Part shown: positions 40,215-48,932 of the stretch, piece by piece
Layout of the letters: every line of letters begins with the position of its first letter
Numbering within the stretch: the stretch's first letter is position 1
Assembly (NCBI GenBank): GCA_019550975.1
Contig: SDWH01000001.1
Location: forward strand, 1-64,000
Reading direction: 5' to 3'
DNA: 64,000 nucleotides
Source of the DNA: Bacteroidales bacterium SW299
GTDB lineage: Bacteria > Bacteroidota > Bacteroidia > Bacteroidales > Bacteroidaceae
Position numbers and translations under genes: made by a program
The notes under the pieces: generated by a model
What the model was told of the DNA's origin: nothing
Database searches by the model: none
What the model saw: only the letters and a program-made list of their open reading frames with translations

Positions 40215-40442
40215 ATGAAGAAGGAAATAGCATTGTTAGCGGCTATAATCGTATTAGGCTCGATTTGGATAAGCCACTTAAAGGCACAAATAGACTACGC
40301 CGACACAGAATGCCCGGTTTGCGGAAGTTGCGAAGTTTTAGACTTCGGGGAAAGCGAGCATGGGGAAAGGTGTTACTGCTACGATTGCGAAACGGAATTT
40401 TACATAACACCAATTACAGACTATGAGCAAGAACAGTATTAA
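40215..40442 (+). CDS. Small zinc-ribbon protein with N-terminal membrane anchor
   Basis: A 75-residue protein. An N-terminal hydrophobic segment (IALLAAIIVLGSIWISHL) is followed by two CxxC-type pairs (CPVCGSC and CYCYDC), a zinc ribbon. The acidic C-terminus overlaps the next gene by 20 bp. Function unknown. Confidence 0.6.
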   Translation: MKKEIALLAAIIVLGSIWISHLKAQIDYADTECPVCGSCEVLDFGESEHGERCYCYDCETEFYITPITDYEQEQY

Positions 40443-40734
40443 CACAAGGGTAATAGACCTCACGCTCGGCGAACTTTTGGACGCAATAGACGCGAGAATT
40501 AGGGAAACCCGGAAAGAAGACGCGCAAGGCGAAGACAGCAATATGCCTAAGCCGAAACGGTTTGTTTACGGGTTGAAGGGATTGCAAAAACTTTTTGGGT
40601 GCAGCAAAACAACCGCTTCACGCATTAAGGCATCCGGCAAGATTGACAAGGCAATAACGCAGGTTGGGGCATTGATAATAATCGACGCTGATATGGCTTT
40701 GGAACTTGCCGGGAAAGATAAAGGGAAACAATAA
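40423..40734 (+). CDS. DUF3853-type phage DNA-binding protein
   Basis: A 103-residue protein. The C-terminal 60 residues (GLKGLQKLFGCSKTTASRIK, then ASGKIDKAITQVGALIIIDA) are a DUF3853-like helix-turn-helix common in Bacteroidales mobile elements. Its start overlaps the zinc-ribbon gene. It may regulate the recombination module that begins 20 bp downstream. Confidence 0.7.
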   Translation: MSKNSINTRVIDLTLGELLDAIDARIRETRKEDAQGEDSNMPKPKRFVYGLKGLQKLFGCSKTTASRIKASGKIDKAITQVGALIIIDADMALELAGKDKGKQ

Positions 40735-40754
40735 CTTTTTAATAATTCAGCTAT

Positions 40755-42815
40755 ATGAATAAACAAGTAATCATTAAGCGTTTGACGCTTGTAAACTTCA
40801 AGGGTTTGCGGAATGTCGCAATAGATTTTAGCGACAATGTTACAACGATTAGCGGACGTAACGGTACAGGTAAAACGACTATCAAAGACGCTTTTAGTTG
40901 GCTTCTTTGGGGTAAGAACAGCGAAGGCGACACCGATAGCAAGTTTGGCATCAAGACCAACGACGCAGACGGCAATTTTATTCCCAACCTCGAACACGGC
41001 GTTACGGGTGTGTTTGAAATCATAGACAAGGAAACGGGAGCGGTTGAAACCGTAGAACTTCGCCGCGTACTTGTAGAGGAATGGAAAGTACCCAACGGGG
41101 AAACAAAACGTGTGCTGAAAGGACACCACACCGACTTTTTCTATAACGGTGTGCCATTGAAGACGAAAGCGGAATACGAAGCGCGGATTAACGCCATCAT
41201 TCCCGAAGCAGTCTTTAAGATTATTACAGACCCCTACTATTTCCTTACGCTTCATTGGAAGGCACAGCGTGAAATGCTTTTGCAGATAGCAGGGAACGTA
41301 AGCGAAGAAGAAGTAGCGAGAGGTAGCGAACGTTTTGCCCTATTGCTTGCGCAGCTTACCGGAAAATCATTGGAAGACTATAAGCGAGAGGTAGCCGCAA
41401 AGAAAGCCAAGGTAAACGAACAACTCGAAAAGATACCGACAGCCATAAACGCAATTACACAGGTTACGCCGGAAGCACCGGATTACGAAGCGTTGGAGAA
41501 AGAAAAGGCAGCTTTGGAAGTGGAGCTTACACAAATAGACGAATCGGTAGCATCGGAAGCGGAAGCCAACCGGATAGCCTACGAGAAAGCATCGAAGACG
41601 CAAGCGGAGATTAACGCGAAACGGACACAGCAACAGAAACTGTTATTTGAAGCCAAAGACAAGGCGAGAAGCGAAGCGTATAAGAAAAACGAAGCCTACA
41701 ACAAGGCAGAACGTGAACTGCGCCAAGTGGAATCAGACCAAACGAACGAAGAACGGCGGTACAACGCGGAGCGTTCCCGGCTTCAAGGTGACATCAGACG
41801 CACGGAAGAAAACAAAAGCAGATACAAGGCGCAACAGGACGAACTGCGCGAAAAGTGGTATTCGGTAAGTGCGGAAGAATTTACAGACACTTCCAACCTT
41901 GTATGTCCGTTGTTCAAACACGTATGCGCAGACCGGGAAGCATTAGAAAAATACGAAGCAGACCGGGAAGCAGCTCGAAACAAGTTCTACGAAGACAAAC
42001 AGGCGCGGCTCGACAACATAAACAAGACCGGAACGCAGCTTACCCAAACGATAGAGGAACAAGACGCGGAAATAGCACGGCTTCAAGGATTGTTAGCCGA
42101 AACGGAAGAAAAGCACAAAACCGAAGTTTCCGGCTTCGCGGAAAAGCGCGAACAGTTGAAAAAGACGATGGACGCTAACCCACGTGTAAGCACAGAACCG
42201 AATATCAAAGGGGAAGACATACCCGAATGGGTTACGCTTCAAAGCGAGATAGAAACGCTTTCCGCCGGGCTTCCGAAACAGGATAGCACAACAGCGACCA
42301 ATACCTCCGTACTTCGCAAGCGTAAGGCAGAAATAACCGCACGGCTTGACGAAGTAAAACAGAAATTGAACATTCGCGCAACCATTGAAACCAACGAAAA
42401 GCGGATTAAGGAGCTTAAAGCGGAAGCGGAAACGCTGGCGCAGGAAAAAGCCAACTTGCAGACCGAAGAAACCACAATAGACGATTTTGTTACGGCGCAG
42501 ATGAACGAAGTAGAACGGCGCGTAAACGCATTGTTTAGCCGGGTACAGTTCAAGATGTACCGGACGCAGATAGAAGACGCGAAGCAAGTACCGGACTGCA
42601 TTTGCTACATAGACGGCGTGAAGTATTCAGACAAGAACGCCGCCGGGAAAGTAAACGCCGGGCTTGACGTGATTAACACGCTTTGCGCGTTCCACGGGGT
42701 AAGCGCACCTATTTTCGTGGATAACGCAGAAAGCATCAACGAATTTATACCGGTAAACAGCCAACTCGTAAAGTTGGTGGTAACTACCGAAGACTTCAAG
42801 GTAAACAATTTCTAA
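40755..42815 (+). CDS. SbcC/RecN-like SMC ATPase
   Basis: A 686-residue ATPase. N-terminal Walker A TISGRNGTGKTTIKDAFSWL, a long coiled-coil centre rich in Glu/Lys/Arg, and a C-terminal Walker B-like IFVDNAESI. At the coiled-coil apex is CPLFKHVC instead of the CxxC zinc hook of Rad50/SbcC. SMC-type proteins of this size occur with phage recombinases and bring DNA ends together. No SbcD-type nuclease is adjacent. It heads a recombination module with the possible annealing protein and MBL protein. Confidence 0.75.
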   Translation: MNKQVIIKRLTLVNFKGLRNVAIDFSDNVTTISGRNGTGKTTIKDAFSWLLWGKNSEGDTDSKFGIKTNDADGNFIPNLEHGVTGVFEIIDKETGAVETVELRRVLVEEWKVPNGETKRVLKGHHTDFFYNGVPLKTKAEYEARINAIIPEAVFKIITDPYYFLTLHWKAQREMLLQIAGNVSEEEVARGSERFALLLAQLTGKSLEDYKREVAAKKAKVNEQLEKIPTAINAITQVTPEAPDYEALEKEKAALEVELTQIDESVASEAEANRIAYEKASKTQAEINAKRTQQQKLLFEAKDKARSEAYKKNEAYNKAERELRQVESDQTNEERRYNAERSRLQGDIRRTEENKSRYKAQQDELREKWYSVSAEEFTDTSNLVCPLFKHVCADREALEKYEADREAARNKFYEDKQARLDNINKTGTQLTQTIEEQDAEIARLQGLLAETEEKHKTEVSGFAEKREQLKKTMDANPRVSTEPNIKGEDIPEWVTLQSEIETLSAGLPKQDSTTATNTSVLRKRKAEITARLDEVKQKLNIRATIETNEKRIKELKAEAETLAQEKANLQTEETTIDDFVTAQMNEVERRVNALFSRVQFKMYRTQIEDAKQVPDCICYIDGVKYSDKNAAGKVNAGLDVINTLCAFHGVSAPIFVDNAESINEFIPVNSQLVKLVVTTEDFKVNNF

Positions 42816-42834
42816 CCAATAAAAGAATAGCAAT

Positions 42835-43575
42835 ATGAATTACAAAGGAATCAAGTCCTACGAGGACGCTTGTAAGGTTTTGGGCGTTCAGCCCATCAGT
42901 GAAAACGCGGTAGCAGCTTTCCCGGCAGAAGACCGAAAAAGTATGTCAGCTTACCATAAGCTGACAATAATAGCACGAGCCATTAACGGAGGGTGGAAGC
43001 CGGATTGGAACAACAGAAGCCAATACAAGTATTACCCAGTATTCTACTACGAAAATGCCGGGCTCTCGTATGTGGGGACGAGTAGCGCGGCTTCGCTTAC
43101 GAATGCGAACGTCGGCTCTCGGCTTTGCTTTCAAACGGAAGCGATGAGCGACTACGCCGCCGCCACGTTCGCCGACCTATACACGGACTTCTATTGCCTT
43201 CCGGCTTCGGTGGAGAAAGAAGAAAGCCAACAGAGTAACAAGCAGCCCGGCGACTTCTTGAAAATGGCAACTGATATTATAGAAACACAGTTGCAGCCGT
43301 TGGCGCAGGAAAAGAAAACGCGCGGTGTTGTGCTGATTGCTTGCGACACGGACACGACGGACGAAAAAGGAGAAAGCGCAACCGGGGCAATTATTGGAAT
43401 TGTCGGAAACGGAAAAGCGTTGGCACACGGAGTAGCCGAACTTATGACGCGGAAAGAATCCGCACCACTTGTAAAACAGGCTACGGAACTTATAGCGATG
43501 CAAAGACTACAAGAGCGGATTAAGCAAGAGGGCGCGAAGTTCCTCGCGGAATTATTCACACAACAAGAAAAATAG
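42835..43575 (+). CDS. Conserved-type phage hypothetical protein in the recombination module
   Basis: A 246-residue protein. The N-terminal half (SYEDACKVLGVQPISENAVA and HKLTIIARAINGGWKPDW) and the motif YYENAGLSYVGTSSAASL look like a globular domain. The C-terminal half is helical. I do not recognise a function. Its place between the SMC ATPase and the possible annealing protein, with 2-19 bp gaps, suggests a role in recombination or replication. Confidence 0.6.
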   Translation: MNYKGIKSYEDACKVLGVQPISENAVAAFPAEDRKSMSAYHKLTIIARAINGGWKPDWNNRSQYKYYPVFYYENAGLSYVGTSSAASLTNANVGSRLCFQTEAMSDYAAATFADLYTDFYCLPASVEKEESQQSNKQPGDFLKMATDIIETQLQPLAQEKKTRGVVLIACDTDTTDEKGESATGAIIGIVGNGKALAHGVAELMTRKESAPLVKQATELIAMQRLQERIKQEGAKFLAELFTQQEK

Positions 43576-43577
43576 AA

Positions 43578-44429
43578 ATGACCATGTGCAATATAAAAGA
43601 GTTACCAAGTGCAGCCATAGAAGAAGCCAAAGGCAAGTTTGAAATGGCTTGCAAAGAAGCTATGACGTTGGAAATAGTGGGAAACGTTGCGGCAGCGTTC
43701 AACGCGGTAGGAGTTGTAACGCTACTTCGCGAAGCATTAACAAACGACATAATGGACGCAGTTTTTATGCCGCTTATGAACACTAAAATAGGCTTTATGA
43801 CCGACCACACGGGAAAGCCAAACAGCAAGGGACAGACTTTGCCGCTTTATTCGCGCGACGTTGTACGCGATTGCATTATAGACGCGGTTATTATTGGCTT
43901 GCTTCCAACAGGAAACCAATTTAACATATTGGCGGAAAGGATGTACCCAACGAAGGAAGGATATACCGCGCTTCTTAAAAAATTGGGCGTTAGGTATATT
44001 ATTGAGATTGGGCAAGACAAGAGCCAAAGCCCACAATACGCGGAACTTGCCTGTAAGATTAACTACGAGTACAACGGGGAAAAGAACAGTTTTACCGTGA
44101 ACACAACCGTAGCAAAGAACGCTTACAGCAGCAACGACCAGATACGGGGGAAAGCGGAACGCAAGGCGAAGAAAGCGTTATACGAATACATTACCGGCTC
44201 GGACTTCGGGGACGGGGACGAATCAAGTACGGTAGTGGTGGATGCTGTTGCAGTTGAAATTAGGGATGAAGCGAACAAGGGCGAAGCTATCGGGATAGAC
44301 CAAGCGACGGAGGAAAAAAACGTTATTGCAGAGGATAAACCGCAGCCACAACCACAGCCACAGCCACAGCCGCGACCACAACCGCAGAAGGCAACCGAAA
44401 GAAGCAACAACGCTAAACCGGCTTTCTGA
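43578..44429 (+). CDS. Possible single-strand annealing protein (RecT-like)
   Basis: A 283-residue protein. The core LPTGNQFNILAERMYPTKEG and CKINYEYNGEKNSFTVNTTV resembles the layout of phage RecT/Red-beta annealing proteins, and the gene sits between an SMC ATPase and an MBL protein in a recombination context. Assignment is tentative. The C-terminus is a Pro-Gln repeat encoded by a short tandem repeat near 44341-44390, probably a flexible linker for SSB or partner binding. Confidence 0.45.
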   Translation: MTMCNIKELPSAAIEEAKGKFEMACKEAMTLEIVGNVAAAFNAVGVVTLLREALTNDIMDAVFMPLMNTKIGFMTDHTGKPNSKGQTLPLYSRDVVRDCIIDAVIIGLLPTGNQFNILAERMYPTKEGYTALLKKLGVRYIIEIGQDKSQSPQYAELACKINYEYNGEKNSFTVNTTVAKNAYSSNDQIRGKAERKAKKALYEYITGSDFGDGDESSTVVVDAVAVEIRDEANKGEAIGIDQATEEKNVIAEDKPQPQPQPQPQPRPQPQKATERSNNAKPAF

Positions 44430-44431
44430 TT

Positions 44432-45190
44432 ATGGAACTTACCGTTATAGGTTCAAGCAGTGAAGGCAACTCCTACGTTTTACAAAACGCAGGGGAAGCC
44501 TTGCTGCTTGAAGCAGGTAAGCCGTTCAAGCACACATTAGCGGCATTGGGCGGCAATTTGCGCAAGGTGGTAGGATGTCTTATAACGCACGAACACGGCG
44601 ACCATGCCGGACGCATTAGCGAGGTACTTAATTACGCTGTTCCGGTATTCGCTTCGCAAGGAACGATAGAAGGAGCGGAAAAGTACATAAGGAGCAATTA
44701 CCAACCCAACGCGATAAGAGCTGGTGCCGGAGGTTACGAACGTTTGAATTTGGGCGGCTTCACGGTTATACCGTTCCCGGCGAAGCACGATGCGGCAGAA
44801 CCGCTCGGCTTCTACATTTGGCACGAAGAAACAGGCGGTATCTTGTTCGCTACCGACACCTACTATCTGCCTTGTACGTTCAAGGGGTTAAGCAACATTC
44901 TTATAGAGTGCAACTATGACCCGGACATATTGGCGCGTAGGGTTGCGGACGGAGATATACCGGAAGTTCTGCAAGAACGGGTAAGACGCAGCCACCTCAG
45001 TTATTACACTTGTTTAGACGCATTGAGGGCGAACGACCTAACGGCGGTAAACAACATTGTGTTAATCCATATCAGCGACGGAAACGGCGACGGTGTGGCA
45101 TTTCGGGAAGGCATAGCGAAAGCAACCGGTAAAACGGTGCATATAGCGAAGCCCGGATTAAAAATCAAATTCAACAAAACACCATTTTAG
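44432..45190 (+). CDS. MBL-fold metallo-hydrolase
   Basis: A 252-residue metallo-beta-lactamase-fold protein. The metal-binding motif is LITHEHGDHAG with first His near residue 53. Further ligands are probable in FPAKHDAAEP, ATDTYYLP and HISDGNGD. Phage MBL proteins in this position may act as nucleases or processing enzymes. It lies 2 bp after the possible annealing gene, so both are probably made together. Confidence 0.8.
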   Translation: MELTVIGSSSEGNSYVLQNAGEALLLEAGKPFKHTLAALGGNLRKVVGCLITHEHGDHAGRISEVLNYAVPVFASQGTIEGAEKYIRSNYQPNAIRAGAGGYERLNLGGFTVIPFPAKHDAAEPLGFYIWHEETGGILFATDTYYLPCTFKGLSNILIECNYDPDILARRVADGDIPEVLQERVRRSHLSYYTCLDALRANDLTAVNNIVLIHISDGNGDGVAFREGIAKATGKTVHIAKPGLKIKFNKTPF

Positions 45191-45192
45191 CC

Positions 45193-45591
45193 ATGCTCAA
45201 AGGATTTGATAAGGAAACGCAACCGCTTACCGAGTACGAAGAAAAGGAACTTTTGCCCGTCATATTAGCCGGGTTGAAGACGAAAACCGGTAAGGACAAC
45301 GCGGTAACAAACCGGACGATTGTAATGCGGCTTACCATAGCCGGGTACAAGATAGACGAAGCCCGATGCAGGAAGATAATAAACCACATAAGGACTACCG
45401 ACGCTTTGCCCGGATTGATAGCCACCTCCGGCGGCTACTTTTTGGCAACGACCGAAAATGAACTGATGGACTACGAAGAAAGCCTTTTAGGACGCGAAAA
45501 CGCAATAAAGGAAGTGCGTTTAGCCATAGCAAGGCAACGTAGGATATTGTACGGCGACGCACAGAAGCCGAAAGAAGGAACATTGTTTTAA
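45193..45591 (+). CDS. Phage winged-helix-like hypothetical protein
   Basis: A 132-residue protein (PLTEYEEKELLPVILAGLKT, then AVTNRTIVMRLTIAGYKIDE). The helical arrangement resembles a small winged-helix DNA-binding protein. Function unknown. It lies 2 bp after the MBL gene. Confidence 0.6.
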   Translation: MLKGFDKETQPLTEYEEKELLPVILAGLKTKTGKDNAVTNRTIVMRLTIAGYKIDEARCRKIINHIRTTDALPGLIATSGGYFLATTENELMDYEESLLGRENAIKEVRLAIARQRRILYGDAQKPKEGTLF

Positions 45592-45623
45592 TTCATAGTA
45601 TGAACAAATTTAAGTAAGAAGAT

Positions 45624-46469
45624 ATGAAACAGCCCGAAAAGATACAGACACGCAAGGACGAAGTACGGTTTAAGACTTCGGACATACGCCGGATTATAGG
45701 AAAGTATTTGGCGGCAAACGTATTGAAAACGTGGAAAGAAGATTTTTTAGACGAAAGCACAGGCGAAGTAATTACGATTGAGCGCAATGAGATTTTGTTT
45801 GAACGTGGAAAGTATATAGATAACGATTTGGCTACTCGGATAAATTTCAGCATCCAAGCAGAAGACATCAAGGAGGTAGAGGTAAGCAACCAACGCCGAT
45901 TAGCCACGCAGAACAAACGGACGGGACTTTACCCGTTTAAAGTAAGCGCGTCTATTGGAATGAAGCGGCATAACTTCATTTTACAGGCGCAGAACGCAAC
46001 AAAGGCAATAGAAGTAGCAACCGACTTTATAGAATTGAACTTTTCCCAGTCTTTCGACATAACAGGCGTTAAGCTGATGGACGACGTTGTTATCCTTAAC
46101 GACAGGTTAAGAAAGTATGTAGAAGCACAGGAAGGAGCGAACGAAGAAGGGGAAGAAGAAGACAACGCGGAGGAACAGCGCGGCGATGTCAAGTATTACA
46201 AGGTTGAAGCGGAAGTAACGATCAAGACGGAAGACGAAGAAGAACCGAATAAGACCTGCTACGACTTCATTGTACGCACGAAAGACGTAGATACGGCTAA
46301 GGTGGTAATAACGGCGTGGATTGATGCCAAGGTTAAAGAACGGACAGAAAAGGACGGGGACGAACGTAAGATAGTGGATATTTCCATACTTTCAGCCGCT
46401 CCGTTTGCTTGTAACGCTATTGTTGAAAAGGCTTTTTGCATGGCATACAAAGACGAAGAAGTAAAGTAA
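45624..46469 (+). CDS. Phage hypothetical protein
   Basis: A 281-residue protein with two similar beta-rich sections (FKVSASIGMKRHNFILQAQN, and the later YYKVEAEVTIKTEDEEEPNK) joined by an acidic linker. The two sections may be tandem copies of one fold. Family not recognised. It is in the early operon between the recombination module and the replisome organiser. Confidence 0.55.
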   Translation: MKQPEKIQTRKDEVRFKTSDIRRIIGKYLAANVLKTWKEDFLDESTGEVITIERNEILFERGKYIDNDLATRINFSIQAEDIKEVEVSNQRRLATQNKRTGLYPFKVSASIGMKRHNFILQAQNATKAIEVATDFIELNFSQSFDITGVKLMDDVVILNDRLRKYVEAQEGANEEGEEEDNAEEQRGDVKYYKVEAEVTIKTEDEEEPNKTCYDFIVRTKDVDTAKVVITAWIDAKVKERTEKDGDERKIVDISILSAAPFACNAIVEKAFCMAYKDEEVK

Positions 46470-46517
46470 TTAACCGGGGGCGCGTCTTCCGGCGTGCCCC
46501 ATAAACAACAGCAAGCG

Positions 46518-47336
46518 ATGAGCCAAGACAGTATAGTTATATTCCGAAACATCATACAGGCGTTGGACGTGTTACCGCCGGAATTGTATAAGGAAGTTTC
46601 CCGGTTGGTTTACGCATACGCTTTTGACGGCATCATGCCGCCGGAAAGCACAGAACCGACTACGCTTGCTTTGTTCCTTTCTTTCAAGCCGCAAATAGAC
46701 TTCAACGTTAAGCGGTATGAGAGTTACCGGGAAAGAGGTAAGAAAGGCGGCGCACCGAAAGGGAACAACAACGCAAGGAAGATGCCAAAGGAAGAAGAAA
46801 GCGATGAAACGAAACAACTTGAAACAAGCAAAAACAACCTAAAACAAGCTAAAACAAGTTGTGAAGAGGTGAAACAAGCTAACGAAGATATAGAACAAGG
46901 CAAAACAACTAAAAACGACCTTATATCTATATCAGTATCTGAATCTATAAATAATAATTCTGTTGATGTTGTTGATGATAACGCGCACGCGCGAGAGAGA
47001 GAAAACAACAGGAAGTTTTTAGATGAGTTCTTCAAAGAAACGAACCGGGCGCAAATTGAGGTTATTTGTATGCAGCTTCACACAAACCCGGAAACTTTAC
47101 GGAGCGAAGCCGAAGAAGTCATAGCGGAATGGGAACTAACAGAAGCCAAGCACAGCGATTACACCGAACAGGCGCGGCACTTGATAAACCAACTACGGAT
47201 AAAATACCGTTCAAAAGCGAATAACGATGGAACAGCAAGAACGAGAAAAGCAACAGCCGAAACAGCCCCAACGGGTAAACATGGAACTGTTTGCGAAAGC
47301 AATAAGGCAAGGAAGAAACTGCGAAGCACGATTTAG
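46518..47336 (+). CDS. DUF6291-type replisome organiser-like protein
   Basis: A 272-residue protein from ATG 46518. The N-terminal part (FRNIIQALDVLPPELYKEVS, then RYESYRERGKKGGAPKGNNN) matches DUF6291-type replication initiator regions. A polar linker with repeated Gln/Thr/Lys is followed by a C-terminal helical domain, as in phage O-type replication proteins. Its last 110 bp overlap the DnaC-like gene in another frame. Confidence 0.65.
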   Translation: MSQDSIVIFRNIIQALDVLPPELYKEVSRLVYAYAFDGIMPPESTEPTTLALFLSFKPQIDFNVKRYESYRERGKKGGAPKGNNNARKMPKEEESDETKQLETSKNNLKQAKTSCEEVKQANEDIEQGKTTKNDLISISVSESINNNSVDVVDDNAHARERENNRKFLDEFFKETNRAQIEVICMQLHTNPETLRSEAEEVIAEWELTEAKHSDYTEQARHLINQLRIKYRSKANNDGTARTRKATAETAPTGKHGTVCESNKARKKLRSTI

Positions 47337-47946
47337 AATCGACCGTTATACGCAAGACGTACCGGCGATGTTGCGCGAGTGTTACCGCTACGAAGTGGAA
47401 CGAAGGGGGCATGTTTTCAACGAAGACGAAGCGACCAAAGACCACATAATACGCGCGGCGAAGTGGCTGCTCGGCGTAAGTACAAAGCCGGGGTTATTCC
47501 TATACGGCGAGCCGGGAAACGGGAAAACGACCTTAGCCCGTTCGATTGTGCAGCTTATAGGGACGCTGTATTATAGCAGCCTTTCCACGGAAAGGAAAGA
47601 GGTAACGACCATTCCGGCATCAGCACTTACGGAAGCGGCACGGGGCGAAAAGCAGGATTTGTTAAACCGCTTGAAGGCAACCGAACTTCTTTACATAGAC
47701 GATGTAGGAACAGAACCTGCGAGCGTGAAGGTTTGGGGTAACGAGGTTAGCCCGCTGGTTGATTTGCTATACCACCGTTACGACCGCCAACTGTTTACGG
47801 TCATTACTTCAAATTTGATTGGCGACGAAGATATAGCGCAACGGTACGGCATACGCGTAGCCGACAGGTTTGTAGAAATGTTCGACCTTATAGGTTTTGA
47901 GAACCCAAGTTACAGACCAAGACTAACGGCGTTAAACAAGCCGTAG
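47227..47946 (+). CDS. DnaC/IstB-like AAA+ helicase loader
   Basis: A 239-residue AAA+ ATPase. Walker A is LYGEPGNGKTTLARSI, Walker B is ELLYIDDVGTEP, and sensor-like VITSNLIGDED follows. It is expected to load the host replicative helicase at the phage origin together with the DUF6291 protein. ATG 47227 overlaps the upstream gene by 110 bp; ATG 47281 would shorten the overlap. Confidence 0.8.
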   Translation: MEQQEREKQQPKQPQRVNMELFAKAIRQGRNCEARFRIDRYTQDVPAMLRECYRYEVERRGHVFNEDEATKDHIIRAAKWLLGVSTKPGLFLYGEPGNGKTTLARSIVQLIGTLYYSSLSTERKEVTTIPASALTEAARGEKQDLLNRLKATELLYIDDVGTEPASVKVWGNEVSPLVDLLYHRYDRQLFTVITSNLIGDEDIAQRYGIRVADRFVEMFDLIGFENPSYRPRLTALNKP

Positions 47947-48068
47947 GCGCACAGAAACACCCCGATTTTCGATTAAAATGGCGATTGCAGTAAAGTGGAC
48001 GTGCGAAGTGGGAAAACGCGCCAAATAGAAGGGAAAAGGCTAATTAGGAAACTTCAAAAAAACGAGGA

Positions 48069-48668
48069 ATGAAAATATACATAAGCGGACAGATAACCGG
48101 GCTTCCGGTTGAGGAATACACGGAAAGGTTTAACAAGGCGGAAGCATACCTTACCGGGAAAGGCTACGAAGTAGTAAACCCACTTCGCAACGGCGTACCT
48201 TCCGGCGCACGTTGGCAGGAACAAATGAAAGCGGACATTAGGCTGTTACTTGATTGCGGCGCGATTTACTTGCTTGCAAATTGGGAGAAAAGCATCGGGG
48301 CAACGTTGGAACGCGAGATAGCAAAGGGGTTGGGTTTGATTATTGAGTATGAGAAAACGCCGAAGCACCGCGATATAAAAGCGGCGATACTAACAGTAAT
48401 GGGCGTTGATTTCAAATCAATAGCGGAAGACAGCCGTAACCGCTGGCACGTTTACGCCCGGATGATTTACGCGCACCATTGCAAGAAGCGCGGGGAACAT
48501 ACACAAGGGATAGCGGAAGAAACGAGCCACGACCAAAGTACGATTTGCTACTATTTGCGCAACTACGATACGGAATACCGGTTTAACCGAGAGTTCAGAG
48601 CCGCAGCCGAAAAGGTTGCGACCCTTCTAAGTGAAAAGTTAAGTAACCCAACGGACGTATTAAAGTAA
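48069..48668 (+). CDS. DUF4406 domain fused to a DnaA domain IV-like HTH
   Basis: A 199-residue protein. The first 95 residues are DUF4406 (KIYISGQITGLPVEEYTERF and GARWQEQMKADIRLLLDCGA), a nucleoside deoxyribosyltransferase-like fold. The C-terminal 90 residues (HVYARMIYAHHCKKRGEHTQ, then IAEETSHDQSTICYYLRNY) resemble the DNA-binding domain IV of DnaA. The combination suggests a DNA-directed role at a phage origin or a sensor of nucleotides (inference). Confidence 0.65.
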   Translation: MKIYISGQITGLPVEEYTERFNKAEAYLTGKGYEVVNPLRNGVPSGARWQEQMKADIRLLLDCGAIYLLANWEKSIGATLEREIAKGLGLIIEYEKTPKHRDIKAAILTVMGVDFKSIAEDSRNRWHVYARMIYAHHCKKRGEHTQGIAEETSHDQSTICYYLRNYDTEYRFNREFRAAAEKVATLLSEKLSNPTDVLK

Positions 48669-48674
48669 TTCGAT

Positions 48675-48932
48675 ATGGAAAAGATAGGACAAAAACGTAG
48701 GGAGTGCAAACAACCGTCATTGCAACAGCTGATATCGTCACTAAAACCGTGCAAGGTATTCGATGAAGAAGAATATCAGATACTATTCACACGAAGAAAG
48801 GACAATAAAGAACCGGACAGATGGAGCGCAGGTTATTACAATTTCGATAATTGCTGTTGGCTTTTGGTTGGCTACGGAAAGACTTTGAGAAGCGCAATTT
48901 TACACCTTAAAAAGCAATTAAGATTGAGATAA
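48675..48932 (+). CDS. Small phage hypothetical protein
   Basis: An 85-residue basic protein with Trp- and Cys-containing core (DRWSAGYYNFDNCCWLLVGY). No family recognised. It lies 6 bp after the DUF4406 gene and overlaps the next gene by 1 bp, so it is part of the operon. Confidence 0.55.
   Translation: MEKIGQKRRECKQPSLQQLISSLKPCKVFDEEEYQILFTRRKDNKEPDRWSAGYYNFDNCCWLLVGYGKTLRSAILHLKKQLRLR

Noticed and set aside
44341-44390. Short tandem repeat, possible CRISPR-like array
   Set aside because: The unit is only 6 bp, has no spacers and encodes a Pro-Gln linker in frame.
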